From assembly GCA_002683405.1 (NCBI GenBank), contig NYTH01000057.1, positions 121,334-185,333 on the forward strand: a stretch of DNA of 64,000 nt. The letters are read 5' to 3'. The stretch's first letter is position 1. The number at the start of each line of letters is the position of its first letter. The translations under genes were made by a program, and so were the position numbers. This stretch comes from Salinisphaeraceae bacterium (lineage in GTDB: Bacteria > Pseudomonadota > Gammaproteobacteria > Nevskiales > Salinisphaeraceae). This document shows, piece by piece, positions 1 to 7,933 of this stretch. Below the pieces are notes generated by a model. It ran no database searches and was not told where the DNA came from. It saw only the letters and a program-made list of their open reading frames with translations.

Positions 1-1082
1 CCGGCAATGTGCAGGTGGGCGAAGCGATGCTGGGCCGGGTCATTGACGGCGCCGGCATGCCGCTGGACGGCAAGCCCGCGCCTCGGACAGACCATCAGGT
101 GCCGCTGACCGGCCTGCCGATCAATCCCCTCATCCGCGAGCCGGTGACCGAGCCGCTCGACGTGGGCGTGCGCGCCATCAACGGCCTGCTCACCGTGGGG
201 CGTGGCCAGCGCATCGGGCTGTTCGCCGGCAGCGGCGTGGGCAAGAGCACCCTGCTGGGCATGATGACCCGTTTCACCGCCGCCGACGTCATCGTGGTGG
301 GTCTGATCGGCGAGCGCGGCCGTGAAGTCCGGGATTTTGTCAGCAAGGTGCTGGGTGACCAGGGCATCAAGCGCGCCGTGGTGATCGCCACGCCGGCCGA
401 TCGCCCGCCGCTCATGCGGATTCGCGGCGCCTGGCTGGCCACCGCCGTGGCGGAACATTTCCGCGACCAGGGCAAGCAGGTGCTGCTGCTGATGGACTCG
501 CTTACCCGCTTTGCCCAGGCGCAGCGCGAGGTGGGCCTGGCCGTGGGTGAGCCGCCGACCACGCGCGGTTACCCGCCGTCGGTGTTCACGCGGATACCGC
601 AGCTGGTGGAGCGCGCCGGCACCTCGGGCGGCAAGGGCGCCATCACGGGCATCTACACCGTGCTGACCGAGGGCGACGACCCAAATGATCCGGTGGCCGA
701 TACGGCGCGCGCCATCCTCGACGGCCACATCATGCTTTCGCGCGAGGTGGCCGAAGCCGGCCGCTATCCGGCCATCGATATCGAAAGTTCCGTGAGCCGG
801 CTGGCCAACGACATCGTTTCGCCCCGGCAGGCCGAGGCCGCCCATCGGTTCCGGCAGCTCTACAGTCGCTACACCGCCAGCAGCGACCTGATCCAGCTCG
901 GCGCCTACAAGAAGGGCACCGATCCGGACACCGACCTGGCGATTGCCAAATGGCCCGGCATTCGCCAGTACCTGTCGCAGGGGCGGCACGAGCCGGCCAG
1001 CCTGGCGGATTGCGAGCGGCAGCTGCAGGCCCTGCTGCAGCCGGCCGAACGCGAGGCGGAGGTGGCTCATGACGCGGCGTGA
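1..1082 (+). CDS. fliI: Flagellum-specific ATPase FliI (5' end outside window)
   Basis: This is the cytoplasmic ATPase of the flagellar type III export apparatus, which helps deliver rod, hook and filament subunits to the export gate. The reading frame is open from the first bases (frame of position 3), so the gene runs off the left edge; about 90 N-terminal residues are missing relative to the usual 440-460. A Walker A motif (GSGVGKST) lies near 229-252. The [17 protein letters not shown] segment (Walker B region) and the [12 protein letters not shown] segment are typical of FliI/YscN and distinguish it from F1 beta subunits. It overlaps fliJ by 14 bp, the usual order. Confidence 0.96.
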   Translation, partial: GNVQVGEAMLGRVIDGAGMPLDGKPAPRTDHQVPLTGLPINPLIREPVTEPLDVGVRAINGLLTVGRGQRIGLFAGSGVGKSTLLGMMTRFTAADVIVVGLIGERGREVRDFVSKVLGDQGIKRAVVIATPADRPPLMRIRGAWLATAVAEHFRDQGKQVLLLMDSLTRFAQAQREVGLAVGEPPTTRGYPPSVFTRIPQLVERAGTSGGKGAITGIYTVLTEGDDPNDPVADTARAILDGHIMLSREVAEAGRYPAIDIESSVSRLANDIVSPRQAEAAHRFRQLYSRYTASSDLIQLGAYKKGTDPDTDLAIAKWPGIRQYLSQGRHEPASLADCERQLQALLQPAEREAEVAHDAA

Positions 1083-1521
1083 AAGACAGCTGACCACACT
1101 GGGTCGCCTCAAGTCGCTGACCCGGGACGAGGCCCGGCGCCGGCTTGGCGCGGCGCAGAGCGAGCACGCCCAGCAGCAGGCCAGGCTGCAGGAGCTCACG
1201 AGCTACCTGCAGGATTACCGCAGGCTGGCGGTGAGCGGGAGCAGTCCGACCGTGCACATGAATCGCGAGCATTTCATCACGCGCCTGCATCAGGCCGTGG
1301 ACCTGCAGACCACCGTGGTCGCGCAGAGCGAAAGCCGGGTGCGCCAGGCCGAGCTGGGCTGGATGGCCACCCGGCAGGATGCCCGGAGCGTGGACCGACT
1401 GCTCGAGAATGAGCGGCAGTCGCAGCAGCAGGCGCAGGATCGCCGCGAGCAGTCCGCGCTGGATGAGCATGCCGTGCTGCAGTTCGGTCGCGCCGGCGCG
1501 AACGGGCTGGCCGGCGGATGA
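1069..1521 (+). CDS. fliJ: Flagellar export protein FliJ
   Basis: This 150-residue protein is rich in charged residues, Gln and Ala and is predicted to be almost entirely coiled coil, as expected for FliJ. FliJ is the stalk-like partner of the FliI ring and a chaperone-escort factor in flagellar export. The ATG at 1069 lies inside the end of fliI and gives the usual family length; an in-frame start further upstream would sit within fliI. The stop overlaps the fliK start (ATGA at 1518), suggesting translational coupling. Sequence conservation in FliJ is low, so the call rests on position, length and coiled-coil character. Confidence 0.88.
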   Translation: MTRRERQLTTLGRLKSLTRDEARRRLGAAQSEHAQQQARLQELTSYLQDYRRLAVSGSSPTVHMNREHFITRLHQAVDLQTTVVAQSESRVRQAELGWMATRQDARSVDRLLENERQSQQQAQDRREQSALDEHAVLQFGRAGANGLAGG

Positions 1522-2555
1522 TCATGGGCCAGACGGGCGGCGCTGCGCCGCTGACCGGCTTCGAGCCGGCCAGCGGTCGTTCCGCACGCCCCGATAGCGC
1601 GGGTGACGCGCCGACACAGGAGAGCGCCGCAGGGCTGCCCGGCCTGTTCTCGACGCTGATGCCCGCACCGGATGCGCCAGACCCGCCGGCAGCGGCGTCA
1701 GCCAGGCCGGCCGGGCTACCGCCGGCCACCGCCGCCACCGCCCACGCCATGCCCCGGGATACGGCAGCAGCGGGCATGACAGACCGCGCCGGCGATACGC
1801 TGCCGGAGGGTCCGCACCGCATACAGCAGACGCTGGACCTGGCGCGGCAATCGCGATCCGGTGACGGCCTCGCACCGCCGGCCCCGGCGGCCGAGCAGGC
1901 GCCTGCCTCGCGCGCCTTGCCGGTTGAACAGCCGGCGCTGGCCAACGCGCTTCGCCAGGCGATGACCGGTCTCGAGGGCCCGCCCCCGTCGCCGCTCGCC
2001 CGGCTCGATACGGCTTCGATGGCCCCGCCAATGGATACAGGCACGCAGGCGGGCCCGCCCACGACTGCCATAGCCCAGGTGCCGGCCACGACGGCGACCT
2101 CGGCGACCGCAGCCGGCGTGCCGGCGGCCGCGCCGTCGTTCATCACCGCGGGCCAACCGGACGCAGTGGCCGATCAGGTCGAATGGTCGCTCAGGCAGGG
2201 TCTGCGGCAAGTCGAACTGCGTCTGCATCCGGAGAAGCTGGGTCGCGTGGACATCCACATGCGGCTGGACGGTGACCAGGTGAGCCTGCAGGTGGTGGCC
2301 TCGACGGCGGCCGGGCGGGACACCGTGGAAGCCGGGCTCCACCGCCTGCGCGACATGCTGGCGGAGCAGGGGCTCAACCTCGCCCAATCCGATGTTTCAG
2401 ACGGCTCGGCGCATGCCCGCCCTGACCATCGAGACCGCGAAACCGGGCCCGCGAACCCGATCGGCATGGCCGGCGTGGCAGACGACGAGACGCCCGGCGC
2501 CGCGCCGCTGGCCGCGTCCGCCGGGTCCCGAGGGCTGCTCGACACCTTCGCCTGA
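1518..2555 (+). CDS. fliK: Flagellar hook-length control protein FliK
   Basis: FliK is secreted during hook assembly, measures hook length and triggers the export switch at FlhB. The 345-residue protein has a long low-complexity Ala/Pro/Thr-rich N-terminal two thirds and a conserved C-terminal hook-length domain (about residues 220-295; the segment around LRLHPEKLGRVDIHM is diagnostic). The ATG at 1518 overlaps the fliJ stop; a second ATG at 1524 is possible. It is the last gene of the fliIJK unit and is followed by a terminator. The poorly conserved N-terminus is normal for the family. Confidence 0.9.
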   Translation: MIMGQTGGAAPLTGFEPASGRSARPDSAGDAPTQESAAGLPGLFSTLMPAPDAPDPPAAASARPAGLPPATAATAHAMPRDTAAAGMTDRAGDTLPEGPHRIQQTLDLARQSRSGDGLAPPAPAAEQAPASRALPVEQPALANALRQAMTGLEGPPPSPLARLDTASMAPPMDTGTQAGPPTTAIAQVPATTATSATAAGVPAAAPSFITAGQPDAVADQVEWSLRQGLRQVELRLHPEKLGRVDIHMRLDGDQVSLQVVASTAAGRDTVEAGLHRLRDMLAEQGLNLAQSDVSDGSAHARPDHRDRETGPANPIGMAGVADDETPGAAPLAASAGSRGLLDTFA

Positions 2556-2575
2556 AACCGCATCGTTCAATACCC

Positions 2576-2601
2576 AAGCCGCGGCCCGACCGCGGTTTTT
2601 T
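2576..2601 (+). terminator. Rho-independent terminator after fliK
   Basis: Perfect CCGCGG arms at 2579-2584 and 2590-2595 around a 5-nt loop are extended by A-T pairs and followed by six T residues. It lies 20 bp after fliK and separates the fliIJK unit from the fliL operon. Confidence 0.85.
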
Positions 2602-2707
2602 CTTGGCCGTCGGTTTTTCGTCGCCCGGGTTTGCGGGCGGAGCCAAATACCCGTCACTACGCTCGGAATGAACATGCTCCGGGCACCTGGATGCCCCCGG
2701 TGAGCCG

Positions 2708-2723
2708 TGGAACAGCGTTTGCT
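2708..2723 (+). promoter_or_regulatory. Sigma-54 promoter for the fliL operon
   Basis: TGGAAC-N5-TTGCT differs from the sigma-54 consensus (TGGCAC-N5-TTGCW) by one base in the -24 box. The invariant GG (2709-2710) and GC (2721-2722) are exactly 10 bp apart. The site lies about 40 bp before fliL and after the fliK terminator. In Pseudomonas and Vibrio the fliL-flhB operon is transcribed by RpoN with FleQ or FlrA-type activators; that the same applies here is inference from the motif and synteny. Confidence 0.75.
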
Positions 2724-2762
2724 ACCTGTTGACCGAACACCCTTCAACGCAGGATCTGGCAG

Positions 2763-3272
2763 ATGGCAGCAAACGAAGCAGCGGTAGAGCCCGGCATGGC
2801 CGCGGCACCCGCACCCGCAAAAGGCGGCGGCCGGAAATGGCTGGTGGTTTCGCTGCTGGTCCTGCTGCTGGCCGGCGGGGGCGGGGCGGCCTGGTATGTC
2901 CTGATGGCCCAGCCGGCGGGGGACGAGGCGGGCGCGAAGGATGCGCCGAAAGCCAAGCTCCAGTACATCGCCATCGAGCCCACCTTCACGGTGAATCTGG
3001 CCGACAAGCCCGCGCTGCGTTTCCTGCAGCTGCAGATGGAGGTGGCCACGCGCGATCCGAAGACCCTGCTGCACATCGAGGAGCACATGCCGGCCATCCG
3101 GCACAACCTGCTGATGCTGTTCGGCTCGAAAAGCTATGAGGATCTGCGCAGCCGGGAGGGTAAACAGGCCCTGCAGCAGGCCGCGCTGGACGAGATTCGC
3201 GCCACGCTGACCCGTCAGGACGTTGCCGGCGACGTCGAGTCGGTTCTGTTCACCAGCTTCGTGATGCAATGA
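2763..3272 (+). CDS. fliL: Flagellar basal body-associated protein FliL
   Basis: FliL is a single-pass inner-membrane protein beside the stators that supports motor torque. The 169-residue product has a short cytoplasmic N-terminus, one membrane segment (about residues 25-47), an Ala/Lys-rich linker and a periplasmic FliL domain. The C-terminus, ending in SVLFTSFVMQ, is typical. An AGGA ribosome site at 2751-2754 sets the ATG. It opens the fliLMNOPQR-flhB operon and overlaps fliM by 4 bp (ATGA). Confidence 0.93.
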   Translation: MAANEAAVEPGMAAAPAPAKGGGRKWLVVSLLVLLLAGGGGAAWYVLMAQPAGDEAGAKDAPKAKLQYIAIEPTFTVNLADKPALRFLQLQMEVATRDPKTLLHIEEHMPAIRHNLLMLFGSKSYEDLRSREGKQALQQAALDEIRATLTRQDVAGDVESVLFTSFVMQ

Positions 3273-4267
3273 GCGACCAGGACATTCTCTCCCAGGACGA
3301 GATCGACGCGCTGCTCAACGGCGTTGACAGCGGCAAGCTCGACACCAGTACCGATGTGCCCGTGCCGGGCGAGGCCGTGCCGGTTGATCTGGCCAGTCAG
3401 GACCGGATCGTGCGCGGCCGCATGCCCACCCTGGAAATGATCAACGAGCGTTTTGCACGGGGTTTTCGCGTCAGCCTGTTCAACATGCTGCGCCGTTCGC
3501 CGGAATTGACGGTGGAGGGCGTGGAAACCATCAAGTACGCCGATTACCTGCACCGGCTCTACGTGCCGAGCAATCTGAACGTGGTGCGCATGGCGCCGCT
3601 GCGCGGCAACGCGCTGATCGTGTTCGAGCCGCGGCTGGTGTTCACGGTGGTCGACAATTTCTTTGGCGGGGATGGCCGCTACAACACCCGCATCGAGGGG
3701 CGCGAATTCACGCCCACCGAGATGCGCGTGGTGCAGCTCATCCTGGAGCGGGCGTTCAAGGATCTCACCGAGGCCTGGAGCGCGGTGATCGATCTGGAAT
3801 TCACCCACCAGCAGTCCGAGGTGAATCCGCATCTGGCGACGATCGTCAGCCCCAGCGAGATCGTGGTGGTCAACCGCTTCCGGCTGGAGCTGGACGGCGG
3901 CGGCGGTGAAATTCACGTGACCATGCCCTACGCCATGCTCGAACCCATTCGCGAACTGCTGGACGCCGGCATCCAGAGTGACCGCAAGGAGCGCGACGAC
4001 CACTGGAGCCGGGCGCTGCAGGCGCAGGTTCGTGATGCCGAGGTCGACATCAGCAGCCTCCTGGTCGAGAAGCGCCTGCGCCTGGCCGATCTGATCAAGC
4101 TCAAGGCCGGCGACGTGATTCCCATCGATCTGCCGGACGAAATCGATCTGCGTGTGGAGGGCGTTCCCACCTTCCGGGGCGTGTTCGGCACTTCCGGCGG
4201 CTTCAACGCGATTCAGATCAAGAGAGTGCTGCGGCATAGCGCCTCGCAGGCTCCCACCAAGCACTAA
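3269..4267 (+). CDS. fliM: Flagellar motor switch protein FliM
   Basis: FliM is the C-ring protein that binds phosphorylated CheY and switches rotation direction. The 332-residue product starts with the CheY-binding peptide (ILSQDEIDALLNGV), followed by the CheC-like middle domain and a C-terminal SpoA domain (about residues 250-325). Length and domain order are normal. The start overlaps the fliL stop, and fliN follows after a short gap. Confidence 0.97.
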   Translation: MSDQDILSQDEIDALLNGVDSGKLDTSTDVPVPGEAVPVDLASQDRIVRGRMPTLEMINERFARGFRVSLFNMLRRSPELTVEGVETIKYADYLHRLYVPSNLNVVRMAPLRGNALIVFEPRLVFTVVDNFFGGDGRYNTRIEGREFTPTEMRVVQLILERAFKDLTEAWSAVIDLEFTHQQSEVNPHLATIVSPSEIVVVNRFRLELDGGGGEIHVTMPYAMLEPIRELLDAGIQSDRKERDDHWSRALQAQVRDAEVDISSLLVEKRLRLADLIKLKAGDVIPIDLPDEIDLRVEGVPTFRGVFGTSGGFNAIQIKRVLRHSASQAPTKH

Positions 4268-4278
4268 GGAGAAACAGC

Positions 4279-4650
4279 ATGTCCACAGGCAATCCGGCCT
4301 CCGGCCAGCAGCCCGATGGCGCCGACTACGACCGCGCCGATTTCCAGCAGCTCAACGAAGACAAGAGCGCCGCGCCGCTCGACAAGGGTGAGGTGAATCT
4401 GGACGTCATTCTCGACGTGTCGGTCACGCTGTCCATGGAGGTCGGCCGCGCGCGCATCCCCATTCGCAACCTGCTGCAGCTCAACCAGGGCTCGGTGGTC
4501 GAGCTGGACCGGCTGTCGGGCGAGCCGCTGGATGTGTACGTCAACAACACGCTGGTGGCGCACGGCGAAGTGGTCACCGTGAACGACAAGTTCGGCGTGC
4601 GGCTGGTGGACGTGGTCAGTCCCGCCGAGCGCATTCGCAAGCTGTCCTGA
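4279..4650 (+). CDS. fliN: Flagellar motor switch protein FliN
   Basis: FliN forms the base of the C-ring and docks the export ATPase complex. The 123-residue protein has a variable acidic N-terminus and a conserved SpoA domain (about residues 45-120) containing LDVSVTLSMEVGRARI and the typical LNQGSVVELDRLSGEPLDVYVN segment. AAGGAG at 4266-4271 is a strong ribosome site. The stop abuts the fliO start. Confidence 0.96.
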   Translation: MSTGNPASGQQPDGADYDRADFQQLNEDKSAAPLDKGEVNLDVILDVSVTLSMEVGRARIPIRNLLQLNQGSVVELDRLSGEPLDVYVNNTLVAHGEVVTVNDKFGVRLVDVVSPAERIRKLS

Positions 4651-5010
4651 ATGACGATGGAGCAGGGCGGAAGCATGGTGGCGTCGCCCATGGCGGGCTG
4701 GGCGCAGGTCTTCATCAGCCTCATGCTGGTGCTGGCCGTGCTGATCGGCACGCTCTGGCTGCTGCGCCGGCTGCAGGGCGGGCTGTCCTTCAGCTCGCAG
4801 GGTCTGCGTGTGGCCGGCGGACTGTCGCTGGGCGGCAAGGAACGGGTGGTGGTGCTGGACGTCAACGGCCAGCTGCTGCTGCTGGGTGTTTCCCCAGGCG
4901 GCGTGACCCTCCTGCAGGCGCTGGAGGACATGCCCCGCCGTGATCACCCGGCCGCCGGCGGCGTGCCGGCGCTGCTCAGGCGCTGGCAGCACGACCGGAA
5001 CCGCTCATGA
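4651..5010 (+). CDS. fliO: Flagellar export assembly protein FliO
   Basis: FliO is a small membrane protein that stabilises FliP during assembly of the export gate. The 119-residue product has one membrane segment (about residues 20-42) and a basic cytoplasmic domain with the family pattern GLSLGGKERVVVLDVNGQ. The ATG follows the fliN stop directly, and the gene overlaps fliP by 4 bp. A second in-frame ATG at 4675 is possible; position in the operon supports the call. Confidence 0.9.
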   Translation: MTMEQGGSMVASPMAGWAQVFISLMLVLAVLIGTLWLLRRLQGGLSFSSQGLRVAGGLSLGGKERVVVLDVNGQLLLLGVSPGGVTLLQALEDMPRRDHPAAGGVPALLRRWQHDRNRS

Positions 5011-5738
5011 CCCGCTGTCTGCTCGCGCTGCTGCTGGCCGGGCTGCCGGCGCTCGCCTGGGGCCAGCTCCCCGCGGTGACGGTCACGGAAGGCGCCGACG
5101 GCCAGACCTACACGCTGTCGCTGCAGGTGCTGCTGGCCATGACGGCCATCACGCTGCTCCCGGCGCTGCTGCTGACCATGACCTCCTTTACCCGCATCGT
5201 CATTGTGCTAGGGCTGCTGCGGCACGCCCTGGGCACGGGCCAGACGCCCTCCAACCAGATTCTGGTAGGGCTGGCCCTGTTCATGACGCTGTTCATCATG
5301 TCGCCCGTGCTCACTCAGATCTACGACAGCGCCGTGACGCCCTACATGGACAAGCAGGTGGAGGCGCAGGCGGCGATCGAGACCGCCGCCACGCCGCTGC
5401 GGCGTTTCATGCTCGACCAGACCCGCGAGTCCAACATCATCCTGTTCGGCGAGATTGCCGGCTACAAGGACGGCTTTGCCGGGCCGGAAGACGTGCCGTT
5501 TACCGTGCTGGTGGCGGCCTTCGTCACCAGCGAACTGACCACCGCCTTCCAGATCGGCTTCATGCTGTTCATCCCCTTCGTGGTGATCGACCTGGTGGTG
5601 GCCAGCGTGCTCATGTCGATGGGCATGATGATGCTCTCGCCCATGCTGGTCTCGCTGCCCTTCAAGATCATGCTGTTCGTGCTGGTCGACGGCTGGTCGC
5701 TGGTCATGGGCACCCTCGCCAACACCTTCTATACCTGA
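5007..5738 (+). CDS. fliP: Flagellar type III export gate protein FliP
   Basis: FliP is the core of the FliPQR export gate in the inner membrane. The 243-residue protein has a cleavable signal peptide (residues 1-19), the conserved LTMTSFTRIVIVLGLLRHALGT region after the first membrane segment, and C-terminal helices with the characteristic IGFMLFIPFVVIDLVVASVLMSMGM pattern. The ATGA overlap with fliO is typical of this operon. Confidence 0.97.
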   Translation: MTRCLLALLLAGLPALAWGQLPAVTVTEGADGQTYTLSLQVLLAMTAITLLPALLLTMTSFTRIVIVLGLLRHALGTGQTPSNQILVGLALFMTLFIMSPVLTQIYDSAVTPYMDKQVEAQAAIETAATPLRRFMLDQTRESNIILFGEIAGYKDGFAGPEDVPFTVLVAAFVTSELTTAFQIGFMLFIPFVVIDLVVASVLMSMGMMMLSPMLVSLPFKIMLFVLVDGWSLVMGTLANTFYT

Positions 5739-5742
5739 GCGC

Positions 5743-6012
5743 ATGAGCCCTGATTTCGTCATCACCCTGGGCGAGGACGCACTGCAGCTGTCCCTGCTGC
5801 TGGGCGCGCCGCTGCTGGGCACGGCGCTGGTGGTGGGCCTGCTTATCGGTATCTTCCAGGCCGCCACGCAGATCAACGAGATGACCCTGTCCTTCATTCC
5901 CAAGCTGCTGGCCATGGCGCTGGCGCTGGGGGTGAGCGGGCCGTGGATGCTGCGACTGCTGATCGACTATACGCAGCAGCTTGTTCTGTCGATTCCCGGG
6001 GCCCTGGGGTGA
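5743..6012 (+). CDS. fliQ: Flagellar export gate protein FliQ
   Basis: The 89-residue, two-helix membrane protein joins FliP and FliR in the export gate. The segment GLLIGIFQAATQINEMTLSFIPK is the family signature. It begins 4 bp after fliP, and its TGA overlaps the GTG of fliR. Confidence 0.95.
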   Translation: MSPDFVITLGEDALQLSLLLGAPLLGTALVVGLLIGIFQAATQINEMTLSFIPKLLAMALALGVSGPWMLRLLIDYTQQLVLSIPGALG

Positions 6013-6782
6013 GCTTTACCGCCGCGCAGCTGGTGGACTGGCTGCATGCCTTCTTCTGGCCGTTTCTGCGGGTGGCCGCCATGATCACGGCGGCGCCGGT
6101 GCTGGGGTCGGAAAGCATCAGCCCGCGGGCGCGGCTGATGGTGGCGATCATGATCACGCTGCTGCTCGTGCCCGTGCTGCCGCCGCCGCAGACGCCGGCG
6201 CTGTTCAGTGCCGCCTGGGGACTGGCGGTGGTGCAGCAGATATTCATCGGGCTGGTCATTGGCTTCACGCTGCAGCTGGCGTTCGAGGCGATCATCGTCG
6301 GCGGTCAGATCGTCGCCATGGGGGCCGGCCTGGGTTTCGCCCAGCTCACCGACCCGGTGCGCGGCGTGACCACCCCCGTGGTCAGCCAGTACTTCATCAT
6401 TCTGGCGTCGCTGCTGTTTCTGGCCCTGCAGGGCCATCTGCTGCTTATTCGCTACACCGCGGACAGCTTTCAGTGGCTGCCCATCGGGCCGGCCGGGCTG
6501 GAGTGGGGCGCGGCCTGGGCGGTGGCCGGCTTTGCCAGCAACATGTTTGCCGGCGCCATCCAGGTGGCGCTGCCCGCCACGCTGGCGGTGCTGCTGGTGA
6601 ATATCGCCTTTGGTGTGATCAGCCGCTCGGCGCCGGCGCTCAACCTGTTTTCCATCGGCCTGCCCGCGGCACTGCTGTTCGGCCTGGCGGTGCTGCCGCT
6701 CACGCTCGACGGGTTTGCCGGTGGCTTCAATCAGCTGCTGGAGCAGGCCTGGCAGCTCATCGGCAACATTCTGCGGGGCTGA
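6009..6782 (+). CDS. fliR: Flagellar export gate protein FliR
   Basis: FliR is the third export-gate component, a 257-residue multi-pass membrane protein. Conserved segments include the N-terminal PFLRVAAMITAAPVLG and the GFTLQLAFEAIIVGGQIVAMGAGLGFA region. The GTG at 6009, overlapping the fliQ stop (GTGA), gives the usual family length; an in-frame ATG upstream at 5943 would lie inside fliQ. flhB follows after 3 bp. Confidence 0.94.
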   Translation: MSFTAAQLVDWLHAFFWPFLRVAAMITAAPVLGSESISPRARLMVAIMITLLLVPVLPPPQTPALFSAAWGLAVVQQIFIGLVIGFTLQLAFEAIIVGGQIVAMGAGLGFAQLTDPVRGVTTPVVSQYFIILASLLFLALQGHLLLIRYTADSFQWLPIGPAGLEWGAAWAVAGFASNMFAGAIQVALPATLAVLLVNIAFGVISRSAPALNLFSIGLPAALLFGLAVLPLTLDGFAGGFNQLLEQAWQLIGNILRG

Positions 6783-6785
6783 CGC

Positions 6786-7922
6786 ATGGCCGAGCAGAAG
6801 TCCGCCGCCGAACGTACCGAGAAGCCGACACTCAAGCGGCTGAAGGATGCCCGCAGTGAGGGCCAGATTCCGCGCTCCAAGGAGCTGACGGCCTTTGCGC
6901 TGGTCGGTGCGGCGCTGGCGTCGATGATGGGTTTTGGCGGCTGGGTGGGGGGGCAGGCCATGGAAATGATGCGTGCCGGCCTGCAGCTCAAGTCGGTCGA
7001 CGCGCTGGCGCCGGACGCCATGGTGCTGGCCACGGCGTCGGGCCTGGCGGGCGGACTGTGGATCCTGGTGCCGGTACTGGCGACCACGCTGCTGATGAGC
7101 ATTCTGGCGCCCCTGCTGCTGGGCGGCTGGAACCTCAGCGGCAAGGCACTCGTGCCCAAGGGCAGCCGGCTGAATCCGCTGTCCGGCGTGAAGCGCATGT
7201 TCTCGGTCAAGACGGCGGGGGAGCTCGGCAAGACCATTCTGAAAGTCATTTTCCTGTCCGGCGTGGCCGCGCTGTTCGCCTGGACCCAGGGCGAGCGCCT
7301 GCTGGGGCTGGGCTATCTGTCGCCCATGGCGGGCATCGCCCAGGGCCTGTCGCTGTGCCTGGGGGTGGGGCTGTGGATGCTGGTGGGCCTGCTGTTGATT
7401 GCGCTGATCGATATCCCGCTGCAGCTCTATAGCCACGAAAAGGAGCTACGCATGACGCGGCAGGACGTCAAGGACGAGCACAAGGAAACCGAAGGTCGTC
7501 CCGAGATCAAGCAGGCGCAGCGCCAGCGCCAGATGGAGGCCGCGGGGCGCCAGAACCTGGCGGCGGTGCCCACGGCCGACGTGGTGGTCACCAACCCCAC
7601 CCATTTCGCCGTGGCCATCAAGTACGACCCGGCCAGCATGCGGGCGCCGGTGCTGCTGGCCCGCGGCGCGGATCTGGTAGCGGCGCACATTCGCGAGCTG
7701 GCGCGCGAACACCGGGTACCGATGGTGTCGGCGCCGCCGCTGGCGCGGGCGCTGTATCACCTGGGTGAGGTGGACCACGAAATTCCGCTCGAACTCTACA
7801 AGGCCGTGGCTCAGCTGCTGACCTACGTCTACCAGCTTGAACACGCGTCGCCGGGCCGGCAGCGGCCCGAGTGTCCCGAATTCGATCTTTCCAACCTGCC
7901 GCCGGACGCCACGCGGCACTGA
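6786..7922 (+). CDS. flhB: Flagellar export switch protein FlhB
   Basis: FlhB controls the change from hook to filament export. The 378-residue protein has an N-terminal membrane domain with four helices and a cytoplasmic domain containing the autocleavage motif NPTH (N270-P271-T272-H273), preceded by the usual VVVTNPTHFAVAIKYD context. The cleavage residues are intact, so normal FliK-dependent switching is expected. It ends the fliL operon or reads on into flhA 11 bp later. Confidence 0.97.
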   Translation: MAEQKSAAERTEKPTLKRLKDARSEGQIPRSKELTAFALVGAALASMMGFGGWVGGQAMEMMRAGLQLKSVDALAPDAMVLATASGLAGGLWILVPVLATTLLMSILAPLLLGGWNLSGKALVPKGSRLNPLSGVKRMFSVKTAGELGKTILKVIFLSGVAALFAWTQGERLLGLGYLSPMAGIAQGLSLCLGVGLWMLVGLLLIALIDIPLQLYSHEKELRMTRQDVKDEHKETEGRPEIKQAQRQRQMEAAGRQNLAAVPTADVVVTNPTHFAVAIKYDPASMRAPVLLARGADLVAAHIRELAREHRVPMVSAPPLARALYHLGEVDHEIPLELYKAVAQLLTYVYQLEHASPGRQRPECPEFDLSNLPPDATRH

Positions 7923-7933
7923 TGGAGTCACGC

